DNA from: Lachnospiraceae bacterium UBA4260 | GTDB lineage: Bacteria > Bacillota > Clostridia > Lachnospirales > Lachnospiraceae | Reading direction: 5' to 3' | Length of the DNA stretch: 47,008 bases | Assembly (NCBI GenBank): GCA_002395235.1 | Contig: DGWK01000009.1 | Span: 10,474 to 57,481 of the forward strand | In this document: piece by piece, positions 31,919 through 40,282 of the stretch | How positions within the stretch are numbered: the stretch's first letter is position 1 | How the letters are laid out: each line of letters begins with the position of its first letter | Notes under the pieces: model-generated | The model's input: only the letters and a program-made list of their open reading frames with translations | Told to the model about the DNA's origin: nothing | Database searches by the model: none | Program-made: the position numbers and the translations under genes

Positions 31919-33223
31919 ATGATTGATGTTAAGTTTTTGAGAGAAAATCCGGAAATCGTCAAAGAGAATATTCGCAAAAAGTTTCAGGATGTGAAACTTC
32001 CCCTTGTCGATGAAGTAATTGAATATGATGAAAAGAGCCGCGCCGCGCAGGGCGAGGCAGACCAGATCCGCGCGGAGAGAAAGAAACTCTCCAAAGAGAT
32101 CGGAAAACTCATGGGACAGGCCAAGAAAGATCCCTCCAAGATGGCAGAGGTCGAAGAAGTTAAGGCAAAGGTCAACGCGATGGCTGAGCGCCTCGAGCAG
32201 CTCGACGCCATTAAGAAGGAAGCGGACGAGATCGTCCTCAAGGATATGATGGTGATTCCCAATATCATCGATCCTTCCGTTCCGATCGGTCCCGACGATT
32301 CTCACAACGTTGAGATCCAGAAATACGGCGAGCCGGTTGTCCCGGATTTCGAGATTCCTTATCACACCGATATCATGGATACTTTCGACGGAATCGATCT
32401 GGACAGCGCGGGCCGCGTATCCGGAAATGGTTTCTACTATCTGATGGGCGACATCGCCAGACTCCATTCCGCAGTTCTCTCCTATGCGAGAGATTTCATG
32501 ATCGGCAAGGGATTCAATTATCACATTCCGCCTTTCATGATCCGCAGTGCTGTCGTCTCCGGCGTCATGTCCTTTGCGGAGATGGATGCCATGATGTACA
32601 AGATCGAAGGCGAGGACCTCTATCTGATCGGAACATCCGAGCACTCCATGATCGGTAAGTTCATCGACCAGATCATCCCCGAGGAGAAGCTTCCTCAGAC
32701 GCTCACCAGCTACAGCCCTTGCTTCCGCAAGGAAAAAGGTGCGCACGGCATCGAGGAGCGCGGCGTCTACAGAATTCACCAGTTCGAGAAGCAGGAAATG
32801 ATTGTTGTCTGCAAGCCCGAAGATTCCATGAAATGGTACGACAAGCTTTGGAGCTACACGGTTGAGATCTTCCGCAGCATGGATATTCCGGTCAGAACGC
32901 TCGAGTGCTGCTCCGGCGACCTGGCGGATCTCAAGGTCAAGTCCTGTGACGTGGAAGCATGGTCTCCCAGACAGAAGAAATACTTCGAAGTCGGCAGCTG
33001 CTCCAACCTGGGTGACGCGCAGGCAAGACGCCTCAAGATCCGCGTAAACGGCGCTGACGGCAAGAAGTATCTTGCACACACACTCAATAACACTGTTGTG
33101 GCATCTCCCAGAATGCTGATCGCATTCCTCGAGAACAACCTGCAGGCAGACGGATCCGTCAGGATCCCGGTTGTCCTTCGTCCTTACATGGGCGGCATGG
33201 AAGTGATGATGCCCAAACACTGA
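31919..33223 (+). CDS. serS: seryl-tRNA synthetase
   Basis: A 434-residue class II synthetase charging tRNA-Ser. Seen: N-terminal antiparallel coiled coil (about 30-105), motif 2 SPCFRKEKGAHGIEERGVYRIHQFEK (in pieces FRKEKGAHG and RIHQFEK), motif 3 near the C-terminus RIPVVLRPYMGG. Motif 2 reads KGAHGIEERGVYR where the common bacterial form is AGSAGRDTRGLIR, and the TAE-type serine pocket reads GTSEHS. It is a clearly divergent subtype; a second serS elsewhere in the genome is possible. Confidence 0.93.
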   Translation: MIDVKFLRENPEIVKENIRKKFQDVKLPLVDEVIEYDEKSRAAQGEADQIRAERKKLSKEIGKLMGQAKKDPSKMAEVEEVKAKVNAMAERLEQLDAIKKEADEIVLKDMMVIPNIIDPSVPIGPDDSHNVEIQKYGEPVVPDFEIPYHTDIMDTFDGIDLDSAGRVSGNGFYYLMGDIARLHSAVLSYARDFMIGKGFNYHIPPFMIRSAVVSGVMSFAEMDAMMYKIEGEDLYLIGTSEHSMIGKFIDQIIPEEKLPQTLTSYSPCFRKEKGAHGIEERGVYRIHQFEKQEMIVVCKPEDSMKWYDKLWSYTVEIFRSMDIPVRTLECCSGDLADLKVKSCDVEAWSPRQKKYFEVGSCSNLGDAQARRLKIRVNGADGKKYLAHTLNNTVVASPRMLIAFLENNLQADGSVRIPVVLRPYMGGMEVMMPKH

Positions 33224-33254
33224 TAATGAACATATGTTTGTTTAGAGGTATATT

Positions 33255-34163
33255 TTGCACAAGTACTTCAGGGCTATAGGGTTTTCAGAGCCGATGAAGG
33301 CCCGAGATACATATAACTTGATAGATGATGTGCTGGAAAAAGCCGAGCACAGATCTTATATCACGGATCCGTCGGACGAGGACGCCATGATGGCAGAGCT
33401 TCGCGTCGATTACGGAAACGGATACGGGGTCTGTGCCGTCGGCGTCTTCGACGAAGAAAATGATTTCAGCGGCGAAGCGCTCTTTCCCTATTTTATCAGC
33501 GAGTCCGTCAGCTCCATCGAGCAGGTGAGCGTGGAAGAGAGGATCGAGGGGCACACTTATGCAGGCGTTGTAGATGACCTGAGTGTCGGCACGACGCTGA
33601 TCTTCCGTCTGATCAACTCGGTCGAGTTCCTCAAATACGGCGCCCCGCAGATGGAACGGATCCCCGGGACGAGCGTATGTCTTTCCGGTCTGTGCACCAG
33701 CGGAACCGTGATGCTGCCGATTCTCAAGACAGAAGAGGAGATCGAGGACACGAGAGAGAAGGACATGGCGCGGCGCAACCTGATGAATATGGCGCGCAGC
33801 GGCGATGAAGACGCCATGAAGAATCTCACCATGCAGGACATGGACATGTATGCGGTGATCATGGACAAGCTTCAGGAGGACGATATCTACACCATTGTAG
33901 ATTCCACCTTTATGCCCACCGGTGTGGAGTGCGACCTGTACTCGGTGCTCGGCGAGATCGACAAATGTCAGATCACCGAGAACCCGATCACTAAGGAGAA
34001 AATCTGGATCCTGACAATCATGTGCGGAGACCTTCTCTTCAAGGTCTGCATCAACGCCAAGGACCTCTTTGGGGAGCCCGCTCCCGGCAGGAGATTTAAG
34101 GGCGTTGTCTGGATGCAGGGAGTCATTAATTTCCCGGACGAGAATCTCTCGTTTGATCTGTAG
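33255..34163 (+). CDS. DUF3881 family protein
   Basis: A 302-residue soluble protein of unknown function; its start (LHKYFRAIGF) and length match DUF3881, a family I know from Lachnospiraceae. No catalytic motif is evident. Regions seen: an N-terminal alpha/beta part, a central Met- and Glu-rich helical section (EEEIEDTREKDMARRNLMNM) and a C-terminal beta-rich part (KIWILTIMCGDLLFKVCINA). The start is a TTG at 33255 with AGAGGT before it. It follows serS after 31 bp, suggesting co-transcription. Confidence 0.8.
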   Translation: MHKYFRAIGFSEPMKARDTYNLIDDVLEKAEHRSYITDPSDEDAMMAELRVDYGNGYGVCAVGVFDEENDFSGEALFPYFISESVSSIEQVSVEERIEGHTYAGVVDDLSVGTTLIFRLINSVEFLKYGAPQMERIPGTSVCLSGLCTSGTVMLPILKTEEEIEDTREKDMARRNLMNMARSGDEDAMKNLTMQDMDMYAVIMDKLQEDDIYTIVDSTFMPTGVECDLYSVLGEIDKCQITENPITKEKIWILTIMCGDLLFKVCINAKDLFGEPAPGRRFKGVVWMQGVINFPDENLSFDL

Positions 34164-34175
34164 AAAATGGGAGAG

Positions 34176-34203
34176 TGCGGCGGCGCGGTCCGCAGGCCTT
34201 AAA
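34176..34203. repeat. short intergenic hairpin repeat, divergent copy E
   Basis: GTGCGGCGGCGCGGTCCGC then AGGCCTTAAAA, 12 bases after the DUF3881 gene stop. It shares the GCGGC lead and the GCCTTAA tail of the family but the stem is decayed. Confidence 0.45.
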
Positions 34204-34232
34204 ATAGGTCTTCCATATTTGTCAAAAAAGTG

Positions 34233-34268
34233 TATAATATTAATGTTCTGAATTTATAAGTTCAGAAC
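34233..34268 (+). promoter_or_regulatory. -10 element and palindrome upstream of tRNA-Arg
   Basis: TATAAT (34233-34238) is followed by a perfect inverted repeat GTTCTGAA...TTCAGAAC (34245-34252 with 34261-34268). The palindrome ends nine bases before the tRNA and could be an operator or a leader hairpin. The -35 is poor (TTCCAT). Confidence 0.5.
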
Positions 34269-34277
34269 ATCATATTT

Positions 34278-34351
34278 GTCTGCGTAGCTCAGTTGGATAG
34301 AGCGACCGCCTCCTAAGCGGTAGGTCGGGTGTTCGAGTCACCTCGCGGACG
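34278..34351 (+). tRNA. tRNA-Arg (anticodon CCU)
   Basis: A 74-base cloverleaf: acceptor GTCTGCG/CGCGGAC with one G-U pair, D arm GCTC/GAGC with AGTTGGATA loop, anticodon stem ACCGC/GCGGT with loop CTCCTAA (anticodon CCT at 34312-34314, reads AGG), variable AGGTC, T arm GGGTG-TTCGAGT-CACCT. CCA is not encoded. tRNA-Arg(CCU) is a frequent integration site in bacteria; the Moco cluster begins right after. Confidence 0.96.
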
Positions 34352-34356
34352 CGCGT

Positions 34357-34395
34357 AATCGGGGCTGGAAAGCCCCGATTTTATTATTTTTTTTA
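34357..34395 (+). terminator. terminator after tRNA-Arg
   Basis: AATCGGGGCT-GGAA-AGCCCCGATT followed by TTATTATTTTTTTT. Confidence 0.9.
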
Positions 34396-34446
34396 TAATT
34401 GCCAGTCTGAATACAGATTAATTTTAAACTATTAATCGATATACTA

Positions 34447-34466
34447 AGTGGGTGCAAGTGGGTGCA
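34447..34466. repeat. tandem 10-mer AGTGGGTGCA x2
   Basis: Two adjacent copies of AGTGGGTGCA between the tRNA terminator and the first Moco gene. Paired short direct repeats of this kind resemble arm-type sites of tyrosine integrases, but no integrase gene is present. Confidence 0.5.
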
Positions 34467-34490
34467 GATTATTCTTTAAGAGAAATCATT

Positions 34491-35621
34491 ATGGCTAAAG
34501 GGATTATGACAGATCAATATAAAATGAGTGCCGTGATCCTGTGCGGCGGGAAGAGCCGCCGCATGGGAACGGACAAAGCAATGCTCACAGCAGAAGGCAC
34601 GCCGAATGCGGTGCGCCTTCTTCGCGCGCTTTCCGGAGAGGATTCGCCGTGCACGGATGTCTGGCTCTCGATCGGGACGGGAGAGAGTTATCCCGAGATC
34701 CATGCGCAGAAAGTCTCCGACAGGTTTCCCGAATGCGGTCCCATGGGCGGCCTGGAGGCTGCGCTGACGGTCTGCAGGGAGGAGTATCTCTTCGTGACAC
34801 CGGTGGACACCCCTTTTGCCGATGCGCAGATGGCGCGTGAGCTCATGGCATATATGGCGGATGCTTCTTTGCAGCACGATGCAGTGCTCGTTATTGACGG
34901 GGGCGGCAGGCTCCAGACACTTCTGGGGATCTATCACAAGCGGGTCCTCCCGGCACTTACGCAGAGACTGGCGGACGGCCGAAGGGAGAAGCTGCGGATC
35001 CGCGATTTTCTGCGTGATCTGGACGTAGTTTATGTGAACGCGCAGGCGCTCACGGATGGGTTCAGAAAGAGCACGAGCTGCAATACGCCTCAGGAGTGGC
35101 AGCAGCTTATGGAACAGGAGTCCTTCAGACGCGGCGCAGGACCGGTCACAGTCTCGGTGACAGGCTGGTCCGGTTCCGGTAAGACGACATGGCTCGAAAA
35201 GCTTCTGCCTGAGCTGTCAGAGAGAGGGATCCGCACGGCGGTGGTCAAACATGACGCCCATGATTTCCAAATCGACCGGGAAGGAAAGGACACCTGGCGC
35301 ATGGCACAAGCCGGCGCTGTTGTCACGGGCATTGTTTCCGGGCGCAAAGCTGCGCTAATGGAATACAGGCCGGTAGCTTTGGACAGATTCATCGGCAAAA
35401 TAGAGAACGTAGATCTGGTCATTCTGGAGGGCGGCAGTGAACTGGATCTGCCCCACATCCTGGTCTACCGGGAAGAGACGGGAAAGGGCATGCGGGTTCC
35501 GCCCGATTCCTGCCTTGCCGTGATCAGCGACGATCCGGTCGGAGATGGCTGTGCGGCCGTGTTTTCTTTTGGACAGATCAAAGAGGCGGCCGATTTTATT
35601 GAACGTATATTGATTCGCTGA
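34491..35621 (+). CDS. mobAB: MobA-MobB fusion: molybdenum cofactor guanylyltransferase + GTP-binding adaptor
   Basis: A 376-residue two-domain protein. N-terminal MobA-like domain (about 1-200): AVILCGGKSRRMGTDKAML (GTP/Mg loop), GPMGGLEAAL and VTPVDTPFAD. C-terminal MobB-like P-loop domain (about 215-376): VSVTGWSGSGKTTWLEKLL (Walker A), VVKHDAHDFQIDREGKDTWR. MobA would add GMP to Mo-molybdopterin to give the dinucleotide form; MobB assists. The start is uncertain: ATG at 34491 (AAGAG upstream) or a later one at 34524 where the MobA fold begins. It opens the Moco cluster. Confidence 0.9.
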   Translation: MAKGIMTDQYKMSAVILCGGKSRRMGTDKAMLTAEGTPNAVRLLRALSGEDSPCTDVWLSIGTGESYPEIHAQKVSDRFPECGPMGGLEAALTVCREEYLFVTPVDTPFADAQMARELMAYMADASLQHDAVLVIDGGGRLQTLLGIYHKRVLPALTQRLADGRREKLRIRDFLRDLDVVYVNAQALTDGFRKSTSCNTPQEWQQLMEQESFRRGAGPVTVSVTGWSGSGKTTWLEKLLPELSERGIRTAVVKHDAHDFQIDREGKDTWRMAQAGAVVTGIVSGRKAALMEYRPVALDRFIGKIENVDLVILEGGSELDLPHILVYREETGKGMRVPPDSCLAVISDDPVGDGCAAVFSFGQIKEAADFIERILIR

Positions 35622-35622
35622 T

Positions 35623-35649
35623 CAGCCGCTCGCTTTGCGAGCCTTAAGT
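35623..35649. repeat. short intergenic hairpin repeat, copy D
   Basis: GCTCGC-TTT-GCGAGC (35628-35642) with tail CTTAAG, two bases after the mobAB stop. It belongs to the same family as copies A-C, so the cluster carries this genome's own repeat. Confidence 0.7.
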
Positions 35650-35683
35650 GGCTGCAGGAATCAAAAAGGGGGTAAGAGGACGA

Positions 35684-36904
35684 ATGAAAAGAAAAACAGG
35701 GGAGCTGTCCATTGAACAGGCACTGGAAACCGCATTGGGGTCCTGCCGCGTGACAGAGCCGGAGATCTGCAATATCGGTGACTGCGCCGGAAGGATCCTG
35801 GCAGAGGACATGCGCGCTGCCATCAGCAGCCCGCCCTTTCGCAGATCGGCAATGGACGGATTTGCTGTGCGAAGTGAAGATCTTTACGGAGCCTCCGGTC
35901 AAAGTCCGGTCGCTCTTACTGTGCTGGGATGCAATGACGCCGGCTCACCTGTTGTTCACCATATCGGAAAAGGGGAGGCAGCACAGATCATGACCGGCGG
36001 CGTCCTGCCGGAGGAAGCGGACGCTGTCGTGAAACAGGAGATCGTCGAGTTTCGCGGGCAGGACACTGCTGTATTTACTAAGCCGGCAAGGCCCGGTGAC
36101 CAATTCAGTCCGGTCGGAGAAGACCTGCAGGAGGGTGAGACCCTTGCCCCGGCAGGTGAGACCTTGGATGCTTCCGCGCTGGCGGCAGGTGCAGCGGCAG
36201 GATTATCGATGCTTTCCGTGAGAAAGAAGGTGCGGGCAGCCGTGATCTGTACCGGCGATGAGCTCACGCTCCCCGGGCAGCCGCTGGGAGAGGGAAAGAT
36301 CTACGGGTCAAGTCACCTGTACCTTACGACCAGGCTTCTGCAGTGCGGATGTGCCTGCGGAAAGGCATATTTTGCCGGTGACGACCTGTCTGCGATCGCA
36401 GGGCTGATCCGGGAGCAGATTGAGTCGGGGACACAGCTGATCGTTACGACAGGAGGCGTTTCAGTCGGAAGGAAGGACTATCTTCCGGCCGTGATCGATA
36501 TGATCGGTGGTGAGATCCTGTTTCACGGGATCGACGTCAAACCGGGAATGCCGTCCATGCTGTCAAGAGCGGGCGGGACGCTGATCCTGTCCCTGTCCGG
36601 AAATCCCTATTCCTGTGCCTGTATCTTTGAACTGATCGGCAGACCCATGATCGCCGCCATGCTTGGAAAGCGATGCGCCCGGGACAGGGTCCTGCAGATT
36701 CCCGCCGCGGATCCCTACGATAAGAAAAGTCCGGTCCGCAGGATCCTCAGGGGGTATTTTGACGGCATGCGCGTGCACTTTTCGAGCCGGCAGCGCAACG
36801 GACAGATGGCGGCCGGGATCGGCTGCAACTGCTTCATTGATATTCCGGCAGGCAATGAAGGGATCCGGGAGGGAGATATCGTCCGTATTGTTCTGCTGAA
36901 CTGA
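35684..36904 (+). CDS. moeA: molybdopterin molybdenumtransferase MoeA
   Basis: A 406-residue protein that inserts molybdate into adenylylated molybdopterin. Seen: domain I with PPFRRSAMDGFAVRSEDL (signature), MTGGVLPEEADAVVKQE, the MoaB/MogA-like domain III with ICTGDEL, LIVTTGGVSVGRKDYLPAVI and PGMPSMLSRAGGTLILSLSGNPYS in pieces, then the C-terminal domain IV. The usual GLPGNPVS reads SLSGNPYS here. AGAGGA precedes the ATG at 35684; an upstream GTG lies inside the repeat. It follows mobAB and shares direction with all later Moco genes. Confidence 0.93.
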   Translation: MKRKTGELSIEQALETALGSCRVTEPEICNIGDCAGRILAEDMRAAISSPPFRRSAMDGFAVRSEDLYGASGQSPVALTVLGCNDAGSPVVHHIGKGEAAQIMTGGVLPEEADAVVKQEIVEFRGQDTAVFTKPARPGDQFSPVGEDLQEGETLAPAGETLDASALAAGAAAGLSMLSVRKKVRAAVICTGDELTLPGQPLGEGKIYGSSHLYLTTRLLQCGCACGKAYFAGDDLSAIAGLIREQIESGTQLIVTTGGVSVGRKDYLPAVIDMIGGEILFHGIDVKPGMPSMLSRAGGTLILSLSGNPYSCACIFELIGRPMIAAMLGKRCARDRVLQIPAADPYDKKSPVRRILRGYFDGMRVHFSSRQRNGQMAAGIGCNCFIDIPAGNEGIREGDIVRIVLLN

Positions 36905-37137
36905 ATAGCCATTCCCTTGTGAGAATCACATTTAAATGATATTATGTTTATAGTGCGCAGCGCCCGGAAATATCTATGCCGGGAGTCCGGCGCACTTCAT
37001 ATTTACAAATAATCTCCGAGCAAAGCAGCCTAACAGCACAAAGCCATGGCTGCGCGCCGCCGGAATGCCTTTCGGGGCAGTTCCACAGGGCCGGACGGGA
37101 AACTGCCCGACCTTCCGTTTTTTGAAAAGGAGGATTC
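36905..37137 (+). other. GC-rich structured leader before second molybdopterin-binding gene
   Basis: The only large gap inside the Moco gene run upstream of mod (233 bp). It can fold: GTGCGC...GCGCAC (about 36952-36994) around CCCGG/CCGGG, and GGGCAGTT...AACTGCCC (about 37075-37110) just before the ribosome site. No ORF with coding signs. A cis-regulatory RNA such as a Moco riboswitch is conceivable, but I could not match the known Moco consensus. Confidence 0.4.
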
Positions 37138-38247
37138 ATGAAAGTTCTTAAGACGACTGAGGCCGTCGGTGAGATGCTGTGTCACGATATCACACAGATC
37201 ATACCGGGGGTCTATAAAGGTCCGGCATTTCGCAAAGGCCACATCATCAGGGAAGAAGATATCCCTGTACTTTTATCCATTGGCAAAGAAAATGTCTATA
37301 TCTGGGAAACAGATGAGACCATGATGCATGAAAACGACGCGGCGCAGGTTTTATACAAGCTGTGCTGCGGTATTCGTGTGCCTTCCTGCGCGCCGGAGTT
37401 TGATGACTCCGGCGATGTCATCCCCGGCAGGATGGACGAAGCGACATTCCTCATTCCGTCGACGATCTCCGAGGGAAAAATAGAGCTGACGGCAGGTACC
37501 TCCGGCCTTCTCAAGATCGACCGCGCCCGGCTTCGCGCAGTCAACAGCATCGGAGAGATGATGATCGCGGCAAGGCACGGAGATTTTCCGGTCAGAAAAG
37601 GCGACAAGATCGCCGGGACAAGGGTGATCCCGCTGACCATATCCCGCGATCAGATGGAACGCGCAGCAGAGGCGGCGGCAGGGGCTCCGATCCTGCGGAT
37701 CCTGCCCTTTAAGGCCAAACGCGCCGGCGTCGTGACGACAGGAAGCGAAGTATATAACGGGCTGATCGAAGATAAGTTTACGCCTGTGATCGAGCGGAAA
37801 CTTGCGGAATACGGCAGTACTATGGCGCAGCACCGCATCGTCAATGATGATCCCGCGATGACGGCAGACGCGATCAGAGAAATGCTGGCGGCAGGATGCG
37901 ACCTGATCCTCTGCACGGGCGGCATGAGCGTCGATCCGGATGACCGCACACCGCAGGCGATCCGCAGCTGTACGGACGAAGTGATCGCATACGGTGCGCC
38001 TGTACTGCCCGGCGCGATGTTCATGCTGGGTTACAAACATACTGCAGACGGAGGAAGGATTCCGGTCTGCGGCCTTCCGGGGTGTGTCATGTATGCGAAG
38101 CGGACTATTTTCGACCTGGTCCTGCCAAGGCTGCTGGCGGATGACCCGGTGAGCAGAGAAGAGATCGATGGGCTGGGCGAGGGGGGACTTTGCCTGAACT
38201 GCGCTGTATGTTCGTTCCCCAATTGCGGGTTTGGCAAGGGGGGCTGA
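37138..38247 (+). CDS. molybdopterin-binding protein with Cys-rich C-terminus
   Basis: A 369-residue protein with a MoaB/MogA-like molybdopterin-binding domain in the C-terminal half (GVVTTGSEVYNGLIEDKF, DLILCTGGMSVDPDDRTPQA, VCGLPGCVMYAKRTIFDLVL) and an N-terminal region that resembles SAF/MoeA-type barrels (EMLCHDITQIIPGVYKGPAF). The end reads GLCLNCAVCSFPNCGFGKGG, three CxxC/CxxxxC-spaced Cys plus a GFGKG. It may bind cofactor for a particular molybdoenzyme class, e.g. xanthine dehydrogenase-type hydroxylases, but that is inference. AAAAGGAGGATTC precedes the ATG. moaA starts five bases after its stop. Confidence 0.83.
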   Translation: MKVLKTTEAVGEMLCHDITQIIPGVYKGPAFRKGHIIREEDIPVLLSIGKENVYIWETDETMMHENDAAQVLYKLCCGIRVPSCAPEFDDSGDVIPGRMDEATFLIPSTISEGKIELTAGTSGLLKIDRARLRAVNSIGEMMIAARHGDFPVRKGDKIAGTRVIPLTISRDQMERAAEAAAGAPILRILPFKAKRAGVVTTGSEVYNGLIEDKFTPVIERKLAEYGSTMAQHRIVNDDPAMTADAIREMLAAGCDLILCTGGMSVDPDDRTPQAIRSCTDEVIAYGAPVLPGAMFMLGYKHTADGGRIPVCGLPGCVMYAKRTIFDLVLPRLLADDPVSREEIDGLGEGGLCLNCAVCSFPNCGFGKGG

Positions 38248-38251
38248 GACC

Positions 38252-39229
38252 ATGCGGGACAGATTCGGACGCACGATCAACTATATGCGCATCTCCGTAA
38301 CGGACCGCTGCAATCTGCGGTGCCGGTATTGTATGCCGGACGGGATCACCAAATGCGCTATGCAGGAGATCCTGACTTACGAGGAGATCGTAGAGATCGC
38401 GCAGGCCGCAGAGGACTGCGGCATTACAAGATTTAAGATCACCGGCGGTGAGCCGCTCGTGCGGATGGGCGTGGAGACGCTGGTCCGCGCACTGAAGGAC
38501 CTCCCCCTGACCGAACAGGTGACAATGACTACAAACGGAGTTCTTCTGGAAGAGAAGCTGCCTGCTCTTATGGAAGCAGGGTTGGACGCCGTCAATATAT
38601 CTCTCGATACAACAGACAGGGAAAAATACAGACAGATCACGGGCAGAGACTGCCTGCAGCAGGTCCTGAGCGCGATCCGGGCATCTGCAGAAGCAGGTAT
38701 CCGCACAAAAATAAACGCGGTACTCATTCCCGGCTGTAATGAGGATTCGTTTCTTCCGCTGGTCCAAATGGGCTCCGAATTACCGGTGGACGTCCGCTTC
38801 ATTGAACTGATGCCGATCGGGGAAGGGCGAAGCGGCAGGGAGATGGATAACCGCGCGCTGATCGACAGGCTTAATACCCTGTATCCGGGAACGACGCCGG
38901 ATCCCGAGCCCAGGGGAAACGGCCCGGCTGTCTATTACGCCGTTCCGGGGTTTGCGGGCAGGATCGGCTTTATCAGCGCGATCCACGGAAAATTCTGTGA
39001 TTCCTGCAACCGGGTGCGCCTGACTTCGACGGGATTTCTCAAGCAATGTCTTTGTTTTGAGGACGGCGCGGATCTGCGCGCAATAGTAAGGAGCGGGGAA
39101 GAGACCGGGCGCCGCAGTCTTTTGACGGAGGCAATACGGTCTGCTGCGTCAAATAAACCTGAGGCGCACTCTTTTGACAGGCCGGAGCTGATCACGGAAA
39201 AAAACAGAATGTCCGGGATCGGAGGATGA
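38252..39229 (+). CDS. moaA: GTP 3',8-cyclase MoaA
   Basis: A 325-residue radical-SAM enzyme for the first step of molybdopterin synthesis (GTP to 3',8-cH2GTP). Seen: SVTDRCNLRCRYCMP (N-terminal 4Fe-4S CxxxCxxC), TGGEPLVR, NISLDTTD, and the C-terminal cluster site FCDSCNRVRLTSTG...CLC. The usual C-terminal GG is present at the end (SGIGG). The ATG at 38252 has GGGGGG 11 bases upstream. MoaC, its partner, lies at the far end of the cluster rather than next to it. Confidence 0.96.
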   Translation: MRDRFGRTINYMRISVTDRCNLRCRYCMPDGITKCAMQEILTYEEIVEIAQAAEDCGITRFKITGGEPLVRMGVETLVRALKDLPLTEQVTMTTNGVLLEEKLPALMEAGLDAVNISLDTTDREKYRQITGRDCLQQVLSAIRASAEAGIRTKINAVLIPGCNEDSFLPLVQMGSELPVDVRFIELMPIGEGRSGREMDNRALIDRLNTLYPGTTPDPEPRGNGPAVYYAVPGFAGRIGFISAIHGKFCDSCNRVRLTSTGFLKQCLCFEDGADLRAIVRSGEETGRRSLLTEAIRSAASNKPEAHSFDRPELITEKNRMSGIGG

Positions 39230-39244
39230 GAGGAGGAAAGATCT

Positions 39245-40168
39245 ATGGCGGTTATTCGTGCAATTTGCATAAGTGACCAGAAGGGCACACAGAAATACAG
39301 GATCCCGGAGGGAACCTTTGCAGAAGATCACGGGATCGAAGGCGATGCGCATGCTGGAAAATGGCACAGACAGGTTAGTCTCCTTAGTGCGGAGAAGATC
39401 GAAGCGTTCAGGGAGAAGGGCGTACAGGTCGAGTACGGCGCATTTGGCGAGAATCTTGTCGTAGAGGGATGCGATCTCCGCTCTCTGCCTGTCGGCACGC
39501 GCTTTGCGATCGGCAATGTTCTCCTGGAGATGACGCAGATCGGCAAGGAGTGCCATGATCACTGTGCAATTTACAATGTGACCGGTGACTGCATCATGCC
39601 CCGGGAAGGCGTGTTTGCCAAAGTATTGCGGGGAGGCAGAGTCCGGGAAGGCGATATGTTAGATGTAATACCGGCGGCGCCGGACAGGCCCTTTACAGCT
39701 GCCGTGATCACGCTCAGTGACAGGGCGTTCCGCAAAGAGAGGGAGGACAGGAGCGGTCCGGTGATCCGGGACATACTCGGTGAGAACGGATACGATGTCG
39801 TGGAGATGATCCTTCTTCCGGACGGCGAGGCGCTGCTCAAGCGGAATCTGATCCGCCTGGCCGATCAGCGGCAGGTAAATGTAATTTTCACCACGGGCGG
39901 CACCGGATTCGGACCGAGGGATCTGACTCCCGAGGCGACCTGCGCCGTATGTCAGCGCATGGCACCGGGCATCGCCGAGGCGATGCGGGCGGAGTCCCTG
40001 AAGATCACCAAACACGCCATGCTCAGCCGCGCGGCGGCAGGGATCCGCGGAGCCACACTGATCATCAATCTGCCCGGCAGTCCCAAGGCGTGCAGGGAAA
40101 ATCTGGATGTTGTACTGCCGGCATTGAAACACGGTCTGGGACTTCTTCGCGGGACGGATGACAACTGA
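39245..40168 (+). CDS. MOSC domain - MogA/MoaB fusion protein
   Basis: A 307-residue protein with a MOSC domain (about 1-140): GIEGDAHAGKWHRQVSLLS and GAFGENLVVEGCDLRSLPVG, with a conserved Cys in QIGKECHDHCAIY, fused to a MogA/MoaB domain (about 146-307): AAVITLSDRAFRKEREDRSG, FTTGGTGFGPRDLTPEAT and LPGSPKACRENLDVVLPAL. The MogA part would adenylylate molybdopterin before MoeA acts; the MOSC part may carry sulfur to the cofactor. GAGGAGG precedes the ATG. Confidence 0.92.
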   Translation: MAVIRAICISDQKGTQKYRIPEGTFAEDHGIEGDAHAGKWHRQVSLLSAEKIEAFREKGVQVEYGAFGENLVVEGCDLRSLPVGTRFAIGNVLLEMTQIGKECHDHCAIYNVTGDCIMPREGVFAKVLRGGRVREGDMLDVIPAAPDRPFTAAVITLSDRAFRKEREDRSGPVIRDILGENGYDVVEMILLPDGEALLKRNLIRLADQRQVNVIFTTGGTGFGPRDLTPEATCAVCQRMAPGIAEAMRAESLKITKHAMLSRAAAGIRGATLIINLPGSPKACRENLDVVLPALKHGLGLLRGTDDN

Positions 40169-40282
40169 AGGCAGATTTGCCGGTATTTGCAGGAACTGAT
40201 CGGCATATGGAGTGCACACATGCGCCGTTTCAGAGATAGATGCAATTGACAATCATTTTGCTAATGAAACAGGAGAATAGTT

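Noticed and set aside
31847..33220. 457-codon open frame on the - strand opposite serS
   Set aside because: Antisense shadow of a clear synthetase gene.
34447..34466. CRISPR repeat
   Set aside because: Two adjacent 10-mers without spacers; no cas genes in the window.
36905..37137. Definite Moco riboswitch call
   Set aside because: Position fits, but the conserved bases I know for that class could not be aligned; kept only as a structured leader.
40246..40251. TTGACA upstream of modA as a promoter
   Set aside because: At 17-18 bases downstream there is only the modA ribosome site and no -10-like hexamer, so transcription probably comes from further upstream.
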